Assembly: GCF_049200465.1 (NCBI RefSeq)
Contig: NZ_CP120836.1
Span: forward strand, 4,402,001 to 4,466,000
Length of the DNA stretch: 64,000 nt
Reading direction: 5' to 3'
From: Leptothermofonsia sp049200465
GTDB taxonomy: Bacteria; Cyanobacteriota; Cyanobacteriia; Leptolyngbyales; Leptolyngbyaceae
Shown here: positions 1 to 9,118 of the stretch, in pieces
Position numbering within the stretch: position 1 is the first letter of the stretch
How the letters are laid out: every line of letters starts with the position of its first letter
Notes under the pieces: generated by a model
The model's database searches: none
The model's input: only the letters and a program-made list of their open reading frames with translations
Told to the model about the DNA's origin: nothing
Made by a program: the position numbers and the translations under genes

Positions 1-73
1 GCTCTGAACGCCCTGGCAGTGCCTCTTCAGGCGTAGGCAGAGTCAGTTTTTTGCCAAATCCAAACAACACCAT
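1..73 (-). CDS. msrA: Peptide-methionine (S)-S-oxide reductase MsrA, 5' end only
   Basis: Only the first 24 codons are in the window; the gene runs off the left edge. The minus strand reads MVLFGFGKKL then TLPTPEEALPGRSE, which I recognise as the characteristic N-terminal extension of cyanobacterial MsrA, upstream of the catalytic GCFWG motif (not in the window). MsrA reduces methionine-S-sulfoxide in oxidised proteins. The ATG (plus-strand CAT at 71-73) is preceded by an AGAGG ribosome-binding site about 8 nt upstream, which supports this start. The identification rests on a short stretch recalled from the family, so confidence is moderate to good. Confidence 0.7.
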   Translation of the reverse strand, partial: MVLFGFGKKLTLPTPEEALPGRSE

Positions 74-794
74 GAGTTCTGCCTCTATATTTTTGTTTGA
101 TATCTTTAACTTTCTTAATCATAAACCACAGGCTTGAATCTGACGTTAAGTGAGCGATCGCCAGAACTGCCAATGCAAATAGCCTATCCAACTCGTATGA
201 AACTTCCCTGAGATAACCGTAAAAACAGCAGGCTGCCAAAATCGTGATTCTAAGTAGCCAGACGCAATTAAATTAAGGATATAGCTATAGCCACCAGGCC
301 GCGGCCCCACATCCTCTTAAAGCCAATGTCCCAACCTGGCGACAGCTATAACTTCGGAGTTGAGGGGTAACTCCCTTAAGAATTCCTTTTTACAAACCCC
401 TTTCATTTCACGAACCATTAGGTCTGCCATGTATAAACGAAAGTAAGCAAATTTTAAGAAAAGAGGAATTAATGCGGATTTTTGTTTAAGTGTTCTAATC
501 TAAATAAATGTAAGCCTTGCTTACTCTATAAAAAACGCTAGCAAGCTGTATATAGCAAAACTGCATATCGGTCAGCTGGAATTAAAAAAATGAACCCAGA
601 CTCTTTTTAAGGTCTGGGTTTATTTTGGGGCTTATTTTGCTGAATCTATCTTTACACTTCATTAGTCATTACCCATAGTAGCCGCTTGGTTCAGGTAACC
701 AGTAGAGGCAAAACTTGATGTTTACTCTTCCAATCCATCACTCCTCCACAGTACTGGCACAAAACTTCTGCTATGAAACACTCGCAGGCGTCGC
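74..794. other. Intergenic region with decayed repeat fragments
   Basis: No gene is seen in this 720-base spacer between msrA and the RodZ-like gene. It holds a fragment matching the terminal part of repeat family C (about 250-281) directly abutting a shortened copy of repeat family A (about 281-352, minus orientation). It also holds an A/T-rich stretch (400-590) without recognisable signals and a bidirectional terminator at 593-620. A 70-codon ORF on the minus strand that overlaps msrA in another frame is judged a shadow. Confidence 0.6.
593..620 (-). terminator. Bidirectional Rho-independent terminator
   Basis: AACCCAGAC (593-601) and GTCTGGGTT (612-620) form a perfect 9-bp stem. On the minus strand the stem is followed by CATTTTTTTAAT, a clear U-tract, so it suits the rluB-type/rodZ-like transcription unit that reads leftward past position 795. 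On the plus strand it is followed by the weaker TATTTT. Confidence 0.75.
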
Positions 795-1697
795 TCAGAG
801 ATCGTCTGAGTCGGGATTGGAGTTGGATGCCGTGAGATTGGCAGAGTCAACAGTGCCCAATGTCCAATTTGCCTGAGTCCTTGTATCGAAGGTAACTTCT
901 TCTACTGCACCGGGTTCACCTAACCGCCTGGCAGTGCCATCGTTAAAGCTAATCATTACCCCACCAGCATTACCTGCTCGCAAAGTTAACTGCTTGTTTG
1001 CCATCCAGGTTCTTTGGGTGCCTTCCGGCAAAACTCCTTCAAACTCAGTCTTGCCATCAACCTCAACTCGAATCCAGGACTGAGCTGTGACTGTTAAGCC
1101 AATCCGTACGGGTTTCTGGGCAACGAGGGGATTGGTAGAGGGCTGGATTGTTGGACTAGCTGCAGGGAGAAATGGACCCAGCTGTGCCTGGTTAGTAGAT
1201 GTGTTGGATGCTCTTGATACGGTTGGTGAGAGAGTGTGGGAAGAAGGTTGCACTGTCTGGGCATTATCGGTTAAACCAACCATTTGTGGTGTGGAGCGGC
1301 TTAAAAGGTAGGACAATCCGCTAACTGCTCCTATCACCAGCACCATGTATAGCAAATACAGATGAAGGGGACGCAGTTGCGCCTGTACGGTGCCGCGCCA
1401 GGAAGTTGTGGGTGTTTCCTGGAGGGTTTCAGTTGGGAAAGCACTTGCAAACTCAGCTCCATTTAAACCGATCGCGTCTGCAAATCGCCGGATAAAACCC
1501 TGAATATAAACGGGTTCAGGTAGCTGAGCGACATTACCAGCCTCAATCGCCGCCAAGATCCGAACTGGTATCATGGTTCTTTCAGCAACCTGTTCCAACG
1601 ATAGCTGATTGTGCTGACGAAGTTGGCGCAGGTGATCGCCCAACTCAGATAGCTTTCTTGCCTGTTCCCGATCGAGTTGGAGAATCGGATCATTCAT
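795..1697 (-). CDS. RodZ-like helix-turn-helix membrane protein with DUF4115 domain
   Basis: A 300-residue protein with a RodZ-type layout. The N-terminal Xre/Cro-type helix-turn-helix (about residues 15-80, with LEQVAERTMIPVRILAAIE) is followed by one membrane segment (about residues 130-150, LYLLYMVLVIGAVSGL). A Ser/Thr/Pro-rich spacer then leads to a C-terminal beta-rich DUF4115 domain. RodZ links the MreB cytoskeleton to the cell-wall machinery; cyanobacterial relatives are less well studied. The start is set at the ATG 1697-1695 because AGAGGAG lies 8 nt upstream; a longer frame upstream lacks such a site. The ATG overlaps the end of the preceding pseudouridine synthase gene by 8 bp, suggesting translational coupling. 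Confidence 0.75.
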   Translation of the reverse strand: MNDPILQLDREQARKLSELGDHLRQLRQHNQLSLEQVAERTMIPVRILAAIEAGNVAQLPEPVYIQGFIRRFADAIGLNGAEFASAFPTETLQETPTTSWRGTVQAQLRPLHLYLLYMVLVIGAVSGLSYLLSRSTPQMVGLTDNAQTVQPSSHTLSPTVSRASNTSTNQAQLGPFLPAASPTIQPSTNPLVAQKPVRIGLTVTAQSWIRVEVDGKTEFEGVLPEGTQRTWMANKQLTLRAGNAGGVMISFNDGTARRLGEPGAVEEVTFDTRTQANWTLGTVDSANLTASNSNPDSDDL

Positions 1698-2502
1698 GAG
1701 CGTCACTCCTCTTCGCAGGCATCCTTTCTGATAGTAGGTCAATTTGTGTTTTCAAGAAACCGATCTCAATATCTTTCAGAGGGCGACAACTGCCACTCGG
1801 TAAGGGGGGGGAACCCGGCGATTGCAAGGCGATCGATCCGATGGCCGTTCGATGTAAATGAATCACCGGATGTCCTAGTTGTTCCGCAACTCGCCGGATC
1901 TGGCGGTTTCTACCCTCCCTTAAAATAATTCGCAGCAATGTTTTGTCTTCCGGGTGTTGCTCCAGCACCTCCACCTGGGCAGGCAGTGTTTTGCGCCCAT
2001 CCAACCCAACCCCTTGTCGCCACCGCCGCAAAACAGTTTCCGAAGGGAAACCAGCGACCCAAACTTCATAGGTTTTGGGGATGCAATGGCGGGGGTGTGT
2101 CAGAAAGTATGTCAGATCCCCATCATTCGTCAGTAACAATGCCCCGGTAGAGTCCGCATCCAACCGGCCCACTGGATGGATTCCCTGTTGATGGTGAAAT
2201 TCAGGAGGGAGCAAATCTAAAACAGTGACTCGACCCCAAGGATCAGTACAGGTTGAAACTACCCCTAAAGGTTTATTTAGCAAAAGGTAAATCGGCTTAG
2301 GGCGGCTGGCGGGTTGGAGTGCAATCCCATCTACCTCTATTCGGTCAAACGCGGGATCTGCTTTCTGACCTAACTGGGCAATAGTTCCGTTCAAACGAAC
2401 TCGACCTTCCAGAATCATTTGTTCTGCCTGACGGCGAGATGCAATTCCCCATTGAGACAGAATTTTTTGCACTCGCTCGTCTCTAGATACAATGCCTGAC
2501 AT
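1690..2502 (-). CDS. RsuA/RluB-family pseudouridine synthase
   Basis: A 270-residue RNA pseudouridine synthase. The N-terminal S4 RNA-binding domain (RVQKILSQWGIASRRQAEQM, then GRVRLNG) is followed by the catalytic domain with the family motif GRLDADSTGALLLTNDGD containing the nucleophilic Asp. It isomerises a specific uridine in rRNA. The start is placed at ATG 2502, giving MSGIVSRDERVQK, because the longer frame to 2727 adds about 75 residues with no family resemblance. The stop codon overlaps the start of the RodZ-like gene. RsuA, RluB, RluE and RluF cannot be told apart here, so no symbol is given. Confidence 0.88.
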   Translation of the reverse strand: MSGIVSRDERVQKILSQWGIASRRQAEQMILEGRVRLNGTIAQLGQKADPAFDRIEVDGIALQPASRPKPIYLLLNKPLGVVSTCTDPWGRVTVLDLLPPEFHHQQGIHPVGRLDADSTGALLLTNDGDLTYFLTHPRHCIPKTYEVWVAGFPSETVLRRWRQGVGLDGRKTLPAQVEVLEQHPEDKTLLRIILREGRNRQIRRVAEQLGHPVIHLHRTAIGSIALQSPGSPPLPSGSCRPLKDIEIGFLKTQIDLLSERMPAKRSDAHE

Positions 2503-2815
2503 AACTCTGTAGCGCAGCGGTGATGGATGATGGGATAAATCAGTAGCAACAAACGTTAAGCTCAGGACAATGGAAACCTCTGAATTCTCTATGTAAAACC
2601 TTGCATTGGAACGCCCACAGAAGCTAACTTTTGCGCTTAATGGATACTGCCCACCTTTCGCTAGTACAGCACGGCGGGAATACGGATACCCTTCTGGCTT
2701 CCTCCGACTCCCCACTCCCCAACCCAATGGTTACTGGACTGATGCCATCGTCCACTAGTAATCCGGAAGAACCCGCCTGTAGCTCACGTATATAGTAATA
2801 CTACACTAAGAAACG
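2503..2815. other. Spacer between sphS end and pseudouridine synthase start
   Basis: This 313-base region has no recognised gene or RNA. A minus-strand reading frame continuous with the pseudouridine synthase covers most of it but looks non-coding. I see no strong terminator after sphS. Confidence 0.4.
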
Positions 2816-4210
2816 TTAAGAAATGGATTCCTGATAAGGCAGGAATACTTGTAACCATGCTCCATGGGTTTCAGGATGATTGCTGGCTTTTACCGAACCT
2901 CCGTGGGCTTCCACAATTTGACGAACAATCGCTAATCCCAACCCATTGCCCCCACTAGAAAGAAGGGTTCTCTGACTACTACCAGTGCTTTCTTTGAAGG
3001 ATTCAGCACCAGGGGCATTTCCCACCCAGGTCGTTGCTTTGCTGCCAGGCACCTTCATTCCAGCAATACTACGGGTACGGGAAGGGTCAGCCCGGTAAAA
3101 TCGTTCAAAAACGTGGGGCAAGGCGCTTTCTGGAAAACCGGGTCCTGAATCAATCACTTCCAGACAAATTTGTTGAGGCTGTTCAGCAGTGGGTAAAAGG
3201 CTAATCCGAACTTGAATCAATGCCTGCTCAGGGCTGTATTTAATGCTGTTGTCCAGCAAGTTGAGTAAAGCTCGATGTAGCCTGGATTCGTCTGCTTCAA
3301 TCAGTAGATGTTCAGGACCAATGTAGTTGAATTGCAGGCGCTTCTGATGAGCCAAGGGTTCCAACCCAGCCCAGGCGGATTGAACCAGTTTATTCAGGTC
3401 CAGGGTCTTAAAGTTTAACTGGGGAGAGGGGCGTGCCTCTAGCTGGCTCAGGTCCAGTAGGTCTTGTACCAGATTGCTGAGGCGAATTGTTTCCTTAAGC
3501 AGGCGATCAACCCAATCTCGCAGGGGAGGATCTAATCGCAATTGCAGAGTTTCGGCGACAAGGCGAATGGAGGTCAATGGAGTTTTGAGTTCGTGGGCAA
3601 CGTCGGAAATCCAGCGATCGCGCTGTTGCGTCAGAGAAACCGCCTCCTGACGATTTTCTAAAAAGACGCCTACGCTATCATTTGGTAGGGGAATTCCGTA
3701 TCCCCGCAATGGATAAGGCGATTGCTGGGATAAGATTGATGGATCTGGAGTGGAGGGATGAAAGATCCAATCCTGGCTACAGGGTTTGCCGGCCGCACGG
3801 GTCTGCCCAATTAGTTGATCGAGCTCGTAGGAACGTACCACCTCTAGTAGCAGGCGTGGGCGGACTGGCAACTGGCTGGGCTGAATCCCCAGCATTTCAC
3901 AGGCTTTGGGGTTACACCAGATGAGCTGATTATCCTGATCTACTTGAAAGAAGCCTGTTGGGGCCGACTGACAGATCTGATGCCAAACTTCCAACCTGGC
4001 CAATAAGTTCTGGTGTTCTTCAGTGTGGGCTGTGATCTCCCTTATCAGCTGGGAAGTTGAGGAAAAAGACCAGCTTAAGGCATCCGGTTGCAACAGGCGC
4101 ACAAGCTGCTTCAGCTTGGAGTTCATCCGAGCACGATACCAGCTCAGAAGCACCAACCCGGCCAATAATCCGGCCAGGAACCACAAAGAATTTATCAGTT
4201 CTCCAGCCAT
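2816..4210 (-). CDS. sphS: Sensor histidine kinase, probable phosphate sensor SphS
   Basis: A 464-residue membrane-anchored kinase. It has an N-terminal hydrophobic helix (residues 8-24), a PAS-type region (about 78-185, with GFFQVDQDNQLIWCNPKACEMLG), a HisKA box with His206 (SDVAHELKTPLTSIR), an N box (LLNLLDNSIKYSP), DSGPGFP and GGNGLGLAIVRQIVEAHGG. This single-helix plus PAS layout and the neighbouring SphR-type regulator match the cyanobacterial SphS-SphR system, which senses low phosphate and induces alkaline phosphatase and phosphate uptake. An extra low-complexity stretch of about 38 residues (381-419) sits in the ATP lid between the F box and the last G box. The gene lies downstream of sphR, with a 253-bp spacer holding a repeat element. 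Confidence 0.75.
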   Translation of the reverse strand: MAGELINSLWFLAGLLAGLVLLSWYRARMNSKLKQLVRLLQPDALSWSFSSTSQLIREITAHTEEHQNLLARLEVWHQICQSAPTGFFQVDQDNQLIWCNPKACEMLGIQPSQLPVRPRLLLEVVRSYELDQLIGQTRAAGKPCSQDWIFHPSTPDPSILSQQSPYPLRGYGIPLPNDSVGVFLENRQEAVSLTQQRDRWISDVAHELKTPLTSIRLVAETLQLRLDPPLRDWVDRLLKETIRLSNLVQDLLDLSQLEARPSPQLNFKTLDLNKLVQSAWAGLEPLAHQKRLQFNYIGPEHLLIEADESRLHRALLNLLDNSIKYSPEQALIQVRISLLPTAEQPQQICLEVIDSGPGFPESALPHVFERFYRADPSRTRSIAGMKVPGSKATTWVGNAPGAESFKESTGSSQRTLLSSGGNGLGLAIVRQIVEAHGGSVKASNHPETHGAWLQVFLPYQESIS

Positions 4211-4254
4211 CCGCGATTAGTCATCCGCATTCAGCCTATTGTGAACTCATTTAC

Positions 4255-4368
4255 AGCTATCACACAGGTTGCTTAGGACACTGGCGTTAAGAGGGTGTGG
4301 GGGCTCTGTGCCCCCAGCTATAGTGGAACCTCTGCACCCTGTCCTAAGCTTGGTGGCTATCGCTATAG
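4255..4368 (+). repeat. Repeat family A, copy 1 (between sphR and sphS)
   Basis: A palindromic element of about 114 bp bounded by AGCTAT and CTATAG, with inner inverted boxes CTTAGGACA (4272-4280) and TGTCCTAAG (4340-4348) and a GGGGGC/GCCCCC core hairpin. Related copies lie near 281-352, 30855-30973, 43930-44038, 54605-54718 and 59608-59723. Short length, terminal inverted repeats and no coding capacity point to a MITE-like element. It separates sphR from sphS and may act as a processing or attenuation hairpin in their transcript. Confidence 0.7.
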
Positions 4369-4463
4369 AAGAGGACTTGCCCATCGCAGAATCTGCCTGC
4401 AAACGGCTACCCATATTCTAAGCGGATGGTTTCGGATGAATACGCATGGGTTTGCTTAAGCTT

Positions 4464-5264
4464 TCAGCCAAATCGATAACCAAAGCCTCGTACCGTCACC
4501 AGATACTCCGGATTGCTGGGATCATTTTCTAACTTTTCGCGCAGCCAGCGAATATGAACATCAACAGTTTTGCTGTCACCAATAAAGTCAGGCCCCCAAA
4601 TCCGTTCTAAAAGCTGCTCACGAGACCATACCCGGCGGGGATAGCTCATAAATAACTCTAAAATCTTAAATTCTTTGGGCGAGAAGCTGATTTCTTCCCC
4701 CCGTACCACAACGCGGCATTCCTGGGGGTATAGGGTAATGTCACGAAACTTGAGCGAAGGTTGCTCTGGTTCAAGCTGGAGATGGTTATATCGCCGCAGT
4801 AAAGCCCGGCAGCGGGCTATCAGCTCCCGCATGCCAAAGGGTTTCGTTAAATAGTCATCTGCCCCTACTTCTAAACCAACAACACGGTCAGTCTCGCTAC
4901 CTTTTGCACTCAACATCAGAATGGGAACGCTATTTCCCTCACGCCGGATCAGACGGCAAAGGTCCAATCCGTTAATGTAAGGCAGCATCAGGTCCAAAAT
5001 GATGAGATCAAACTGTTGATTCTGGGCTGAGCGAGGACCAGAAAGAGCCGGTCTATTGGCAGAATTTGAATCGACCCCTTCGGCCTGATGAATCAAATCC
5101 AAAGCGGTGCGCCCATCTTCAGCGGTCAATACCTCATAGCCTTCATCTGCCAGAGCCAGGGCGATCGTCTCGCAAATGAGTTCTTCGTCTTCAACAACTA
5201 AAACACGACTGATCTTGAGACTGGACTGACTCTTGGTGGAGTCTAATGGTAGGGTGAGTAGCAT
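4464..5264 (-). CDS. sphR: OmpR-family response regulator, probable SphR
   Basis: A 266-residue regulator. The receiver domain has acidic pocket E25/D26, phospho-acceptor Asp91 (LIILDLMLP), and Lys141 in LTKPFG. The C-terminal winged helix includes SFSPKEFKILELF and the conserved end LVTVRGFGYRFG. With the adjacent PAS kinase it fits SphR, the activator of the phosphate-starvation regulon. An unusual insert of about 22 residues rich in Ser, Asn and Pro (62-84) sits between the second helix and the strand carrying Asp91. sphR is transcribed first, then sphS. Another OmpR regulator such as a PhoB homologue is the main alternative name. Confidence 0.78.
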   Translation of the reverse strand: MLLTLPLDSTKSQSSLKISRVLVVEDEELICETIALALADEGYEVLTAEDGRTALDLIHQAEGVDSNSANRPALSGPRSAQNQQFDLIILDLMLPYINGLDLCRLIRREGNSVPILMLSAKGSETDRVVGLEVGADDYLTKPFGMRELIARCRALLRRYNHLQLEPEQPSLKFRDITLYPQECRVVVRGEEISFSPKEFKILELFMSYPRRVWSREQLLERIWGPDFIGDSKTVDVHIRWLREKLENDPSNPEYLVTVRGFGYRFG

Positions 5265-5420
5265 AAAGGTGGTGATTCCTGTCTGTCAGGCTGATTCTAC
5301 CACTAGTCAAAGCTTTTGTATGGATTGATACTGTTGGCTATCGCAGTTTTATACAACCTACAGAATCTCATAACTATTCTAGATCCACCAGCGACACCTG
5401 GCTTTTTGTCTGCCAGTAGA

Positions 5421-5523
5421 GCAAAAAGAAAGCCCTGTTGGAGGTGCAGGGGTGAAAACTATGCTTGGAGGCGGAGCTCCCAAACCCCCATGTCGCAAAA
5501 TGTTAGTGTTTGCAATACTAGCT
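5421..5523 (+). repeat. Repeat family B, copy 1 (at the 3' end of ftn2)
   Basis: This copy shares with 11674-11790 and 23737-23845 the order GCAAAA, CTGTTGG..GTGCAGGG, a CTTGG/CCAA hairpin core, CAAACCCCCATG, then GCAAAATGTTAGTG. It abuts the stop codon of ftn2 at 5524, so it forms the start of that gene's 3' untranslated region. The rest of the spacer to sphR (5265-5420) shows nothing recognisable. Confidence 0.6.
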
Positions 5524-7842
5524 TTACTGGACGACCTGCCAGTTCTGAATCCGCCATTTGTTATCTACACGAATCAAATCATACTGGACTTGAAGTTCCG
5601 GATCAGAGCGGGTATCGTCAAGCTGATCTCCTTTATAGTACTCAGTTGTCTCGCTGACTTCAGCCGCTACTTTAGCTTCATCTGGCTTATCCTTGTTCTG
5701 CTCTACAGAACTGACTTTTACCTTGTGGGTGTACTTCCGGTAAGAGCCTGCTTGCCTTTCAGCATCGGCAGCGGTCCGCCACTCAGTCAGCTTGGGCTCG
5801 GTCAAAATCTGGTCTAGCTTCTCGACGGCATAGTCGGGACCCATGGCAGCAGCTTTAGCGGCCAACCAGGACTCAACCAGTTGCTGGGCAGATTCCGTCG
5901 TTAAAGTAGCTTCAGATGCGGCATCAGCAACAGACTCCTCCAGTTTCACTAAAGGAACATCCAGCTCAACCATGGGCTGTTCTTCGGCAATTTGTTGGGC
6001 TTGCTGAGTTTGCCTCGCTCCCGACACTTGCAGGGTTTTAATTAGCCAGGCAATGAGGAAGCCCAATGCAATCATGCCGACAATTACCGCGCCATAGGGC
6101 AGGTAGCGGAAAATGCCGCTGCTCTTTGAGTTGGAAGGGCGGGGATGGACTCGCTCTTCGGCAGCATCTCCACTCCGACGTGGGGCAGGGGATGTGCTGT
6201 TGGAGCGCCCACCACTGCCACTGCGAGGGCGATCGCCGCGTGTCCGCTCCCCACCTGTCCGGGAGGGAACTGGGTGGGTGCTTGAGGCTTGTCCAACTCG
6301 CTCAGCCGCTGCCATGGGAGGAATATCAGTGAGAGAGCGATCGCCAGTCAGGGTTGCAGTCGAAGTCCGAGCGGCAATGCGGCTACGGGCTGCTTCAATC
6401 AGAGCTTCATTCGAAGGTCGTTCATTAAAGGACCGCTCTCTTCTCGCCAAGACTGGTTCCATTACTGGATGCGGCTCAAGGTTGCTACGGGCAGCAAATG
6501 CTGAACTGTTAGACGTTTGCACCGAAGGAATCGGGGCAGATTGGATTTGCTCCACCATCCACTCACTTGCCGTATCTGTTTCGTTCGGCAATTCTTCCAG
6601 ATATGACTGCACCTGGGGATCGGCAAAGTATTCTTTCAAGGATGCCTGTTGCCGGGACAAATCACGGAAATGAGGAAAGACCTCATCCTGAAGCCAGCGT
6701 TCTGCATAAAGGCAAAGCCCTGGCAATAGATCTGGGGAGCCCTGGGAGTGTTCCCGGATAAACGCGATAGGCCCGTATTCCTGGCTTAACTCCAGGGCAC
6801 GGCTGGCTTCCTCCGTTTGCCCTAGCAACAACGCACAAACGGCCTGCTCCAGGTGTACATCCTGACGGCTACTGAGGCGCATGAGTAGCATCTTCGCTCG
6901 TCGCACCAGCACAGGTTGGCGATCGGCAAAGCCCCGTGCCAGCAAAGCATAAACGGCCAGGTAAGTGGCAACTGCCGAAGGGCGCTGGGCTTCCTGTTCA
7001 AACAAAACTTGTTGCTCTGAAGCGGTCAGATAGCTGCGCAACTGCTGGATGAAGCGTAAAAAATCGTCAATATTTAGCCCAGACTGGTCATCCCCTGACC
7101 CATCAATGCCATCCCGTTCATGCAGCATGTCTTGCAGCAACTGCATACCCCGGTACCGCTCTTCGGTTTGAGCTTCGGGGAGGGCTAAAAGTTCAAGCAC
7201 TCGATAGGGGCGTAGCTTGTAGAGATCGGTTTGAATCTCGCCGCGGACTCCGGCAAATAACCCTTCCCTCAGAAGTAATTGTTGTCCAGTTTCCAGTGCT
7301 TCTGCTGCATTTTCATACTGGCTCTGTTGCCATTGCTCCCGCCCCAACTCCAGGCAAGCCAGGGCAACGGTAAGCACGATATCGGAATAGACAATATTGG
7401 GATCGCCGTATTGCCCTCCTTTGAGACTGGCACTGCCACCGGTTAGGAAGGGTCGTCCCAGCTTGAGCACCAGTTCGTATTCGCCCAGATCTTGCAGAAT
7501 CAGGAGGGCACCCACCAACTGGTCGTCCTGGATTTCAATACTGGGAGTATGGGAATCTGCCCCCGTATCTCCGGCAGCAACAGAAGTTGAGGGTTTCGAT
7601 GGCTCTGGCTCAAGCTCATAGGTTTTGGCAAGGAAACTGGCATCATAGGTTTGCCGCTGCTGGGGATCGGAAAGTACCGCATAGGCTTCATCCAGCAATT
7701 TCTTGCGAGAGGCGATCGCAGCATCGGAATACTCTCGCCGAGGTAGCTGGAGTGTGCGATCGCGGTGTGCCTGTCGCAACTGTTCAGCCGTAGCCTGAAT
7801 CGGTAAACCTAATATCCGGTAGTAATCAAGCGGGATACGCAC
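5524..7842 (-). CDS. ftn2: Cell division protein Ftn2 (ZipN, ARC6 homologue)
   Basis: About 772 residues. An N-terminal J-domain-like region (RIPLDYYRILGLP..ATAEQLRQAHRDR) is followed by a long TPR-like helical region with repeated LGRE/LLLREG segments. A Ser/Arg/Pro-rich linker (about 510-610) leads to one membrane helix (YGAVIVGMIALGFLIAWLI) and a C-terminal DUF4101/IMS domain ending KWRIQNWQVVQ. Ftn2 is an essential cyanobacterial divisome protein that tethers FtsZ to the membrane; ARC6 is its chloroplast descendant. The start is chosen at GTG 7842, giving MRIPLDYYRI as in relatives; an ATG six codons upstream (7860) is possible. It is transcribed divergently from pdhA. Confidence 0.9.
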   Translation of the reverse strand: MRIPLDYYRILGLPIQATAEQLRQAHRDRTLQLPRREYSDAAIASRKKLLDEAYAVLSDPQQRQTYDASFLAKTYELEPEPSKPSTSVAAGDTGADSHTPSIEIQDDQLVGALLILQDLGEYELVLKLGRPFLTGGSASLKGGQYGDPNIVYSDIVLTVALACLELGREQWQQSQYENAAEALETGQQLLLREGLFAGVRGEIQTDLYKLRPYRVLELLALPEAQTEERYRGMQLLQDMLHERDGIDGSGDDQSGLNIDDFLRFIQQLRSYLTASEQQVLFEQEAQRPSAVATYLAVYALLARGFADRQPVLVRRAKMLLMRLSSRQDVHLEQAVCALLLGQTEEASRALELSQEYGPIAFIREHSQGSPDLLPGLCLYAERWLQDEVFPHFRDLSRQQASLKEYFADPQVQSYLEELPNETDTASEWMVEQIQSAPIPSVQTSNSSAFAARSNLEPHPVMEPVLARRERSFNERPSNEALIEAARSRIAARTSTATLTGDRSLTDIPPMAAAERVGQASSTHPVPSRTGGERTRGDRPRSGSGGRSNSTSPAPRRSGDAAEERVHPRPSNSKSSGIFRYLPYGAVIVGMIALGFLIAWLIKTLQVSGARQTQQAQQIAEEQPMVELDVPLVKLEESVADAASEATLTTESAQQLVESWLAAKAAAMGPDYAVEKLDQILTEPKLTEWRTAADAERQAGSYRKYTHKVKVSSVEQNKDKPDEAKVAAEVSETTEYYKGDQLDDTRSDPELQVQYDLIRVDNKWRIQNWQVVQ

Positions 7843-8035
7843 AGTACACTTCCCCAGCACTAAGAAGTAAGGTTAAGCTAATGTCACAGTCAATGGTCTA
7901 AAAATACAACCATAATAACCGGACTCTGCCAGAGTGGCAGTTTACCCTAAAATATTCAAAAACTTCTAGGAAGTAACATTAATTCTAGATAGATACCGCT
8001 AGAAAATAAGTAAAGTTGTAACTAGGACAGTTCTA

Positions 8036-9070
8036 ATGGTTCAAGAAAGAGCACTCCCGAAGTTCCAATCGTCCACGGCAAAGGTCACTCGCGAAGAAGG
8101 ATTGCGGCTTTATGAAGATATGGTGTTGGGCCGCTTCTTTGAAGACAAATGTGCCGAAATGTATTATCGGGGTAAGATGTTTGGCTTTGTCCACCTCTAC
8201 AACGGGCAAGAAGCGGTTTCAACAGGCGTCATTCTGGCAATGCGTCCCGGTGAAGACTATGTGTGCAGTACCTACCGGGACCATGTTCATGCCCTCAGTG
8301 CAGGAGTTCCTGCCCGCAATGTGATGGCAGAGCTCTTTGGCAAAGAGACGGGATGCAGCAAAGGGCGGGGTGGTTCCATGCACCTGTTCTCGGCGGAGCG
8401 GCGGCTACTGGGTGGCTATGCCTTTATCGGCGAGGGGATTCCGGTGGCGACGGGTGCTGCCTTTCAAACCAGGTACCGGCGAGAGGTCATGGGTGATGAA
8501 ACCGCAGACCAGGTAACTGCTGCATTTTTTGGTGATGGCACGACAAACAATGGGCAGTTCTTTGAATGCTTGAACATGGCAGCGTTATGGAAGTTGCCCA
8601 TTATTTTTGTCGTAGAGAACAACAAGTGGGCGATCGGAATGGCCCATGAGCGGGCGACATCCCAGCCGGAGATCTATCAAAAAGCCAGTGTGTTTGGCAT
8701 GCCAGGGGTTGAAGTTGATGGCATGGATGTACTGGCAGTGCGTGCTGCTGCCCAGGAAGCCGTCGCCCGTGCCCGTGCGGGTGAGGGTCCAACCCTGATT
8801 GAGTGCCTTACATACCGCTTTCGAGGTCACTCTCTAGCAGACCCCGATGAACTACGCTCTAAGGCCGAAAAAGAAGCGTGGCTGGCGCGTGATCCGATAA
8901 AAAAGTTTGCTGCCTATCTGTTGGAGCAAAATCTAGTCTCCCAGCAAGACTTGAAAGCGATTGAGAAGAAGATTCAATCGGTGGTTGAGGATGCGGTTCA
9001 ATTTGCCCTGGAAAGCCCTGAACCGAAACCAGAGGATCTCTACAAGTATGTATTTGCTGAGGACGAGTAA
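8036..9070 (+). CDS. pdhA: Pyruvate dehydrogenase E1 component, alpha subunit
   Basis: A 344-residue protein of normal family length. It has the thiamine-diphosphate motif beginning GDGTTNNGQFFECLN and ending VVENN, the E1-alpha signature YRDHVHALSAGVPARNVMAELFGK, and a Ser-containing phosphorylation-loop region YRFRGHSLADPDE. With PdhB it decarboxylates pyruvate and passes the acetyl group to E2, making acetyl-CoA in the cytoplasm. No pdhB is adjacent, as is usual in cyanobacteria. ATG 8036 is the natural start. It is divergent from ftn2 with a 190-bp intergenic promoter region. Confidence 0.95.
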   Translation: MVQERALPKFQSSTAKVTREEGLRLYEDMVLGRFFEDKCAEMYYRGKMFGFVHLYNGQEAVSTGVILAMRPGEDYVCSTYRDHVHALSAGVPARNVMAELFGKETGCSKGRGGSMHLFSAERRLLGGYAFIGEGIPVATGAAFQTRYRREVMGDETADQVTAAFFGDGTTNNGQFFECLNMAALWKLPIIFVVENNKWAIGMAHERATSQPEIYQKASVFGMPGVEVDGMDVLAVRAAAQEAVARARAGEGPTLIECLTYRFRGHSLADPDELRSKAEKEAWLARDPIKKFAAYLLEQNLVSQQDLKAIEKKIQSVVEDAVQFALESPEPKPEDLYKYVFAEDE

Positions 9071-9118
9071 TTCAACGGCTCTGCTTAAGGGGCTATCAAG
9101 TAAGGGGCTATCAAGACT

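Noticed and set aside
27..239. 70-codon minus-strand ORF at the left end
   Set aside because: It overlaps the msrA start in another frame, and the msrA N-terminus with its ribosome-binding site is clearly the real coding signal.
741..760. Possible Yfr1 motif (CACTCCTCCAC)
   Set aside because: It lacks the exact ACTCCTCACAC core and the flanking hairpins of Yfr1.
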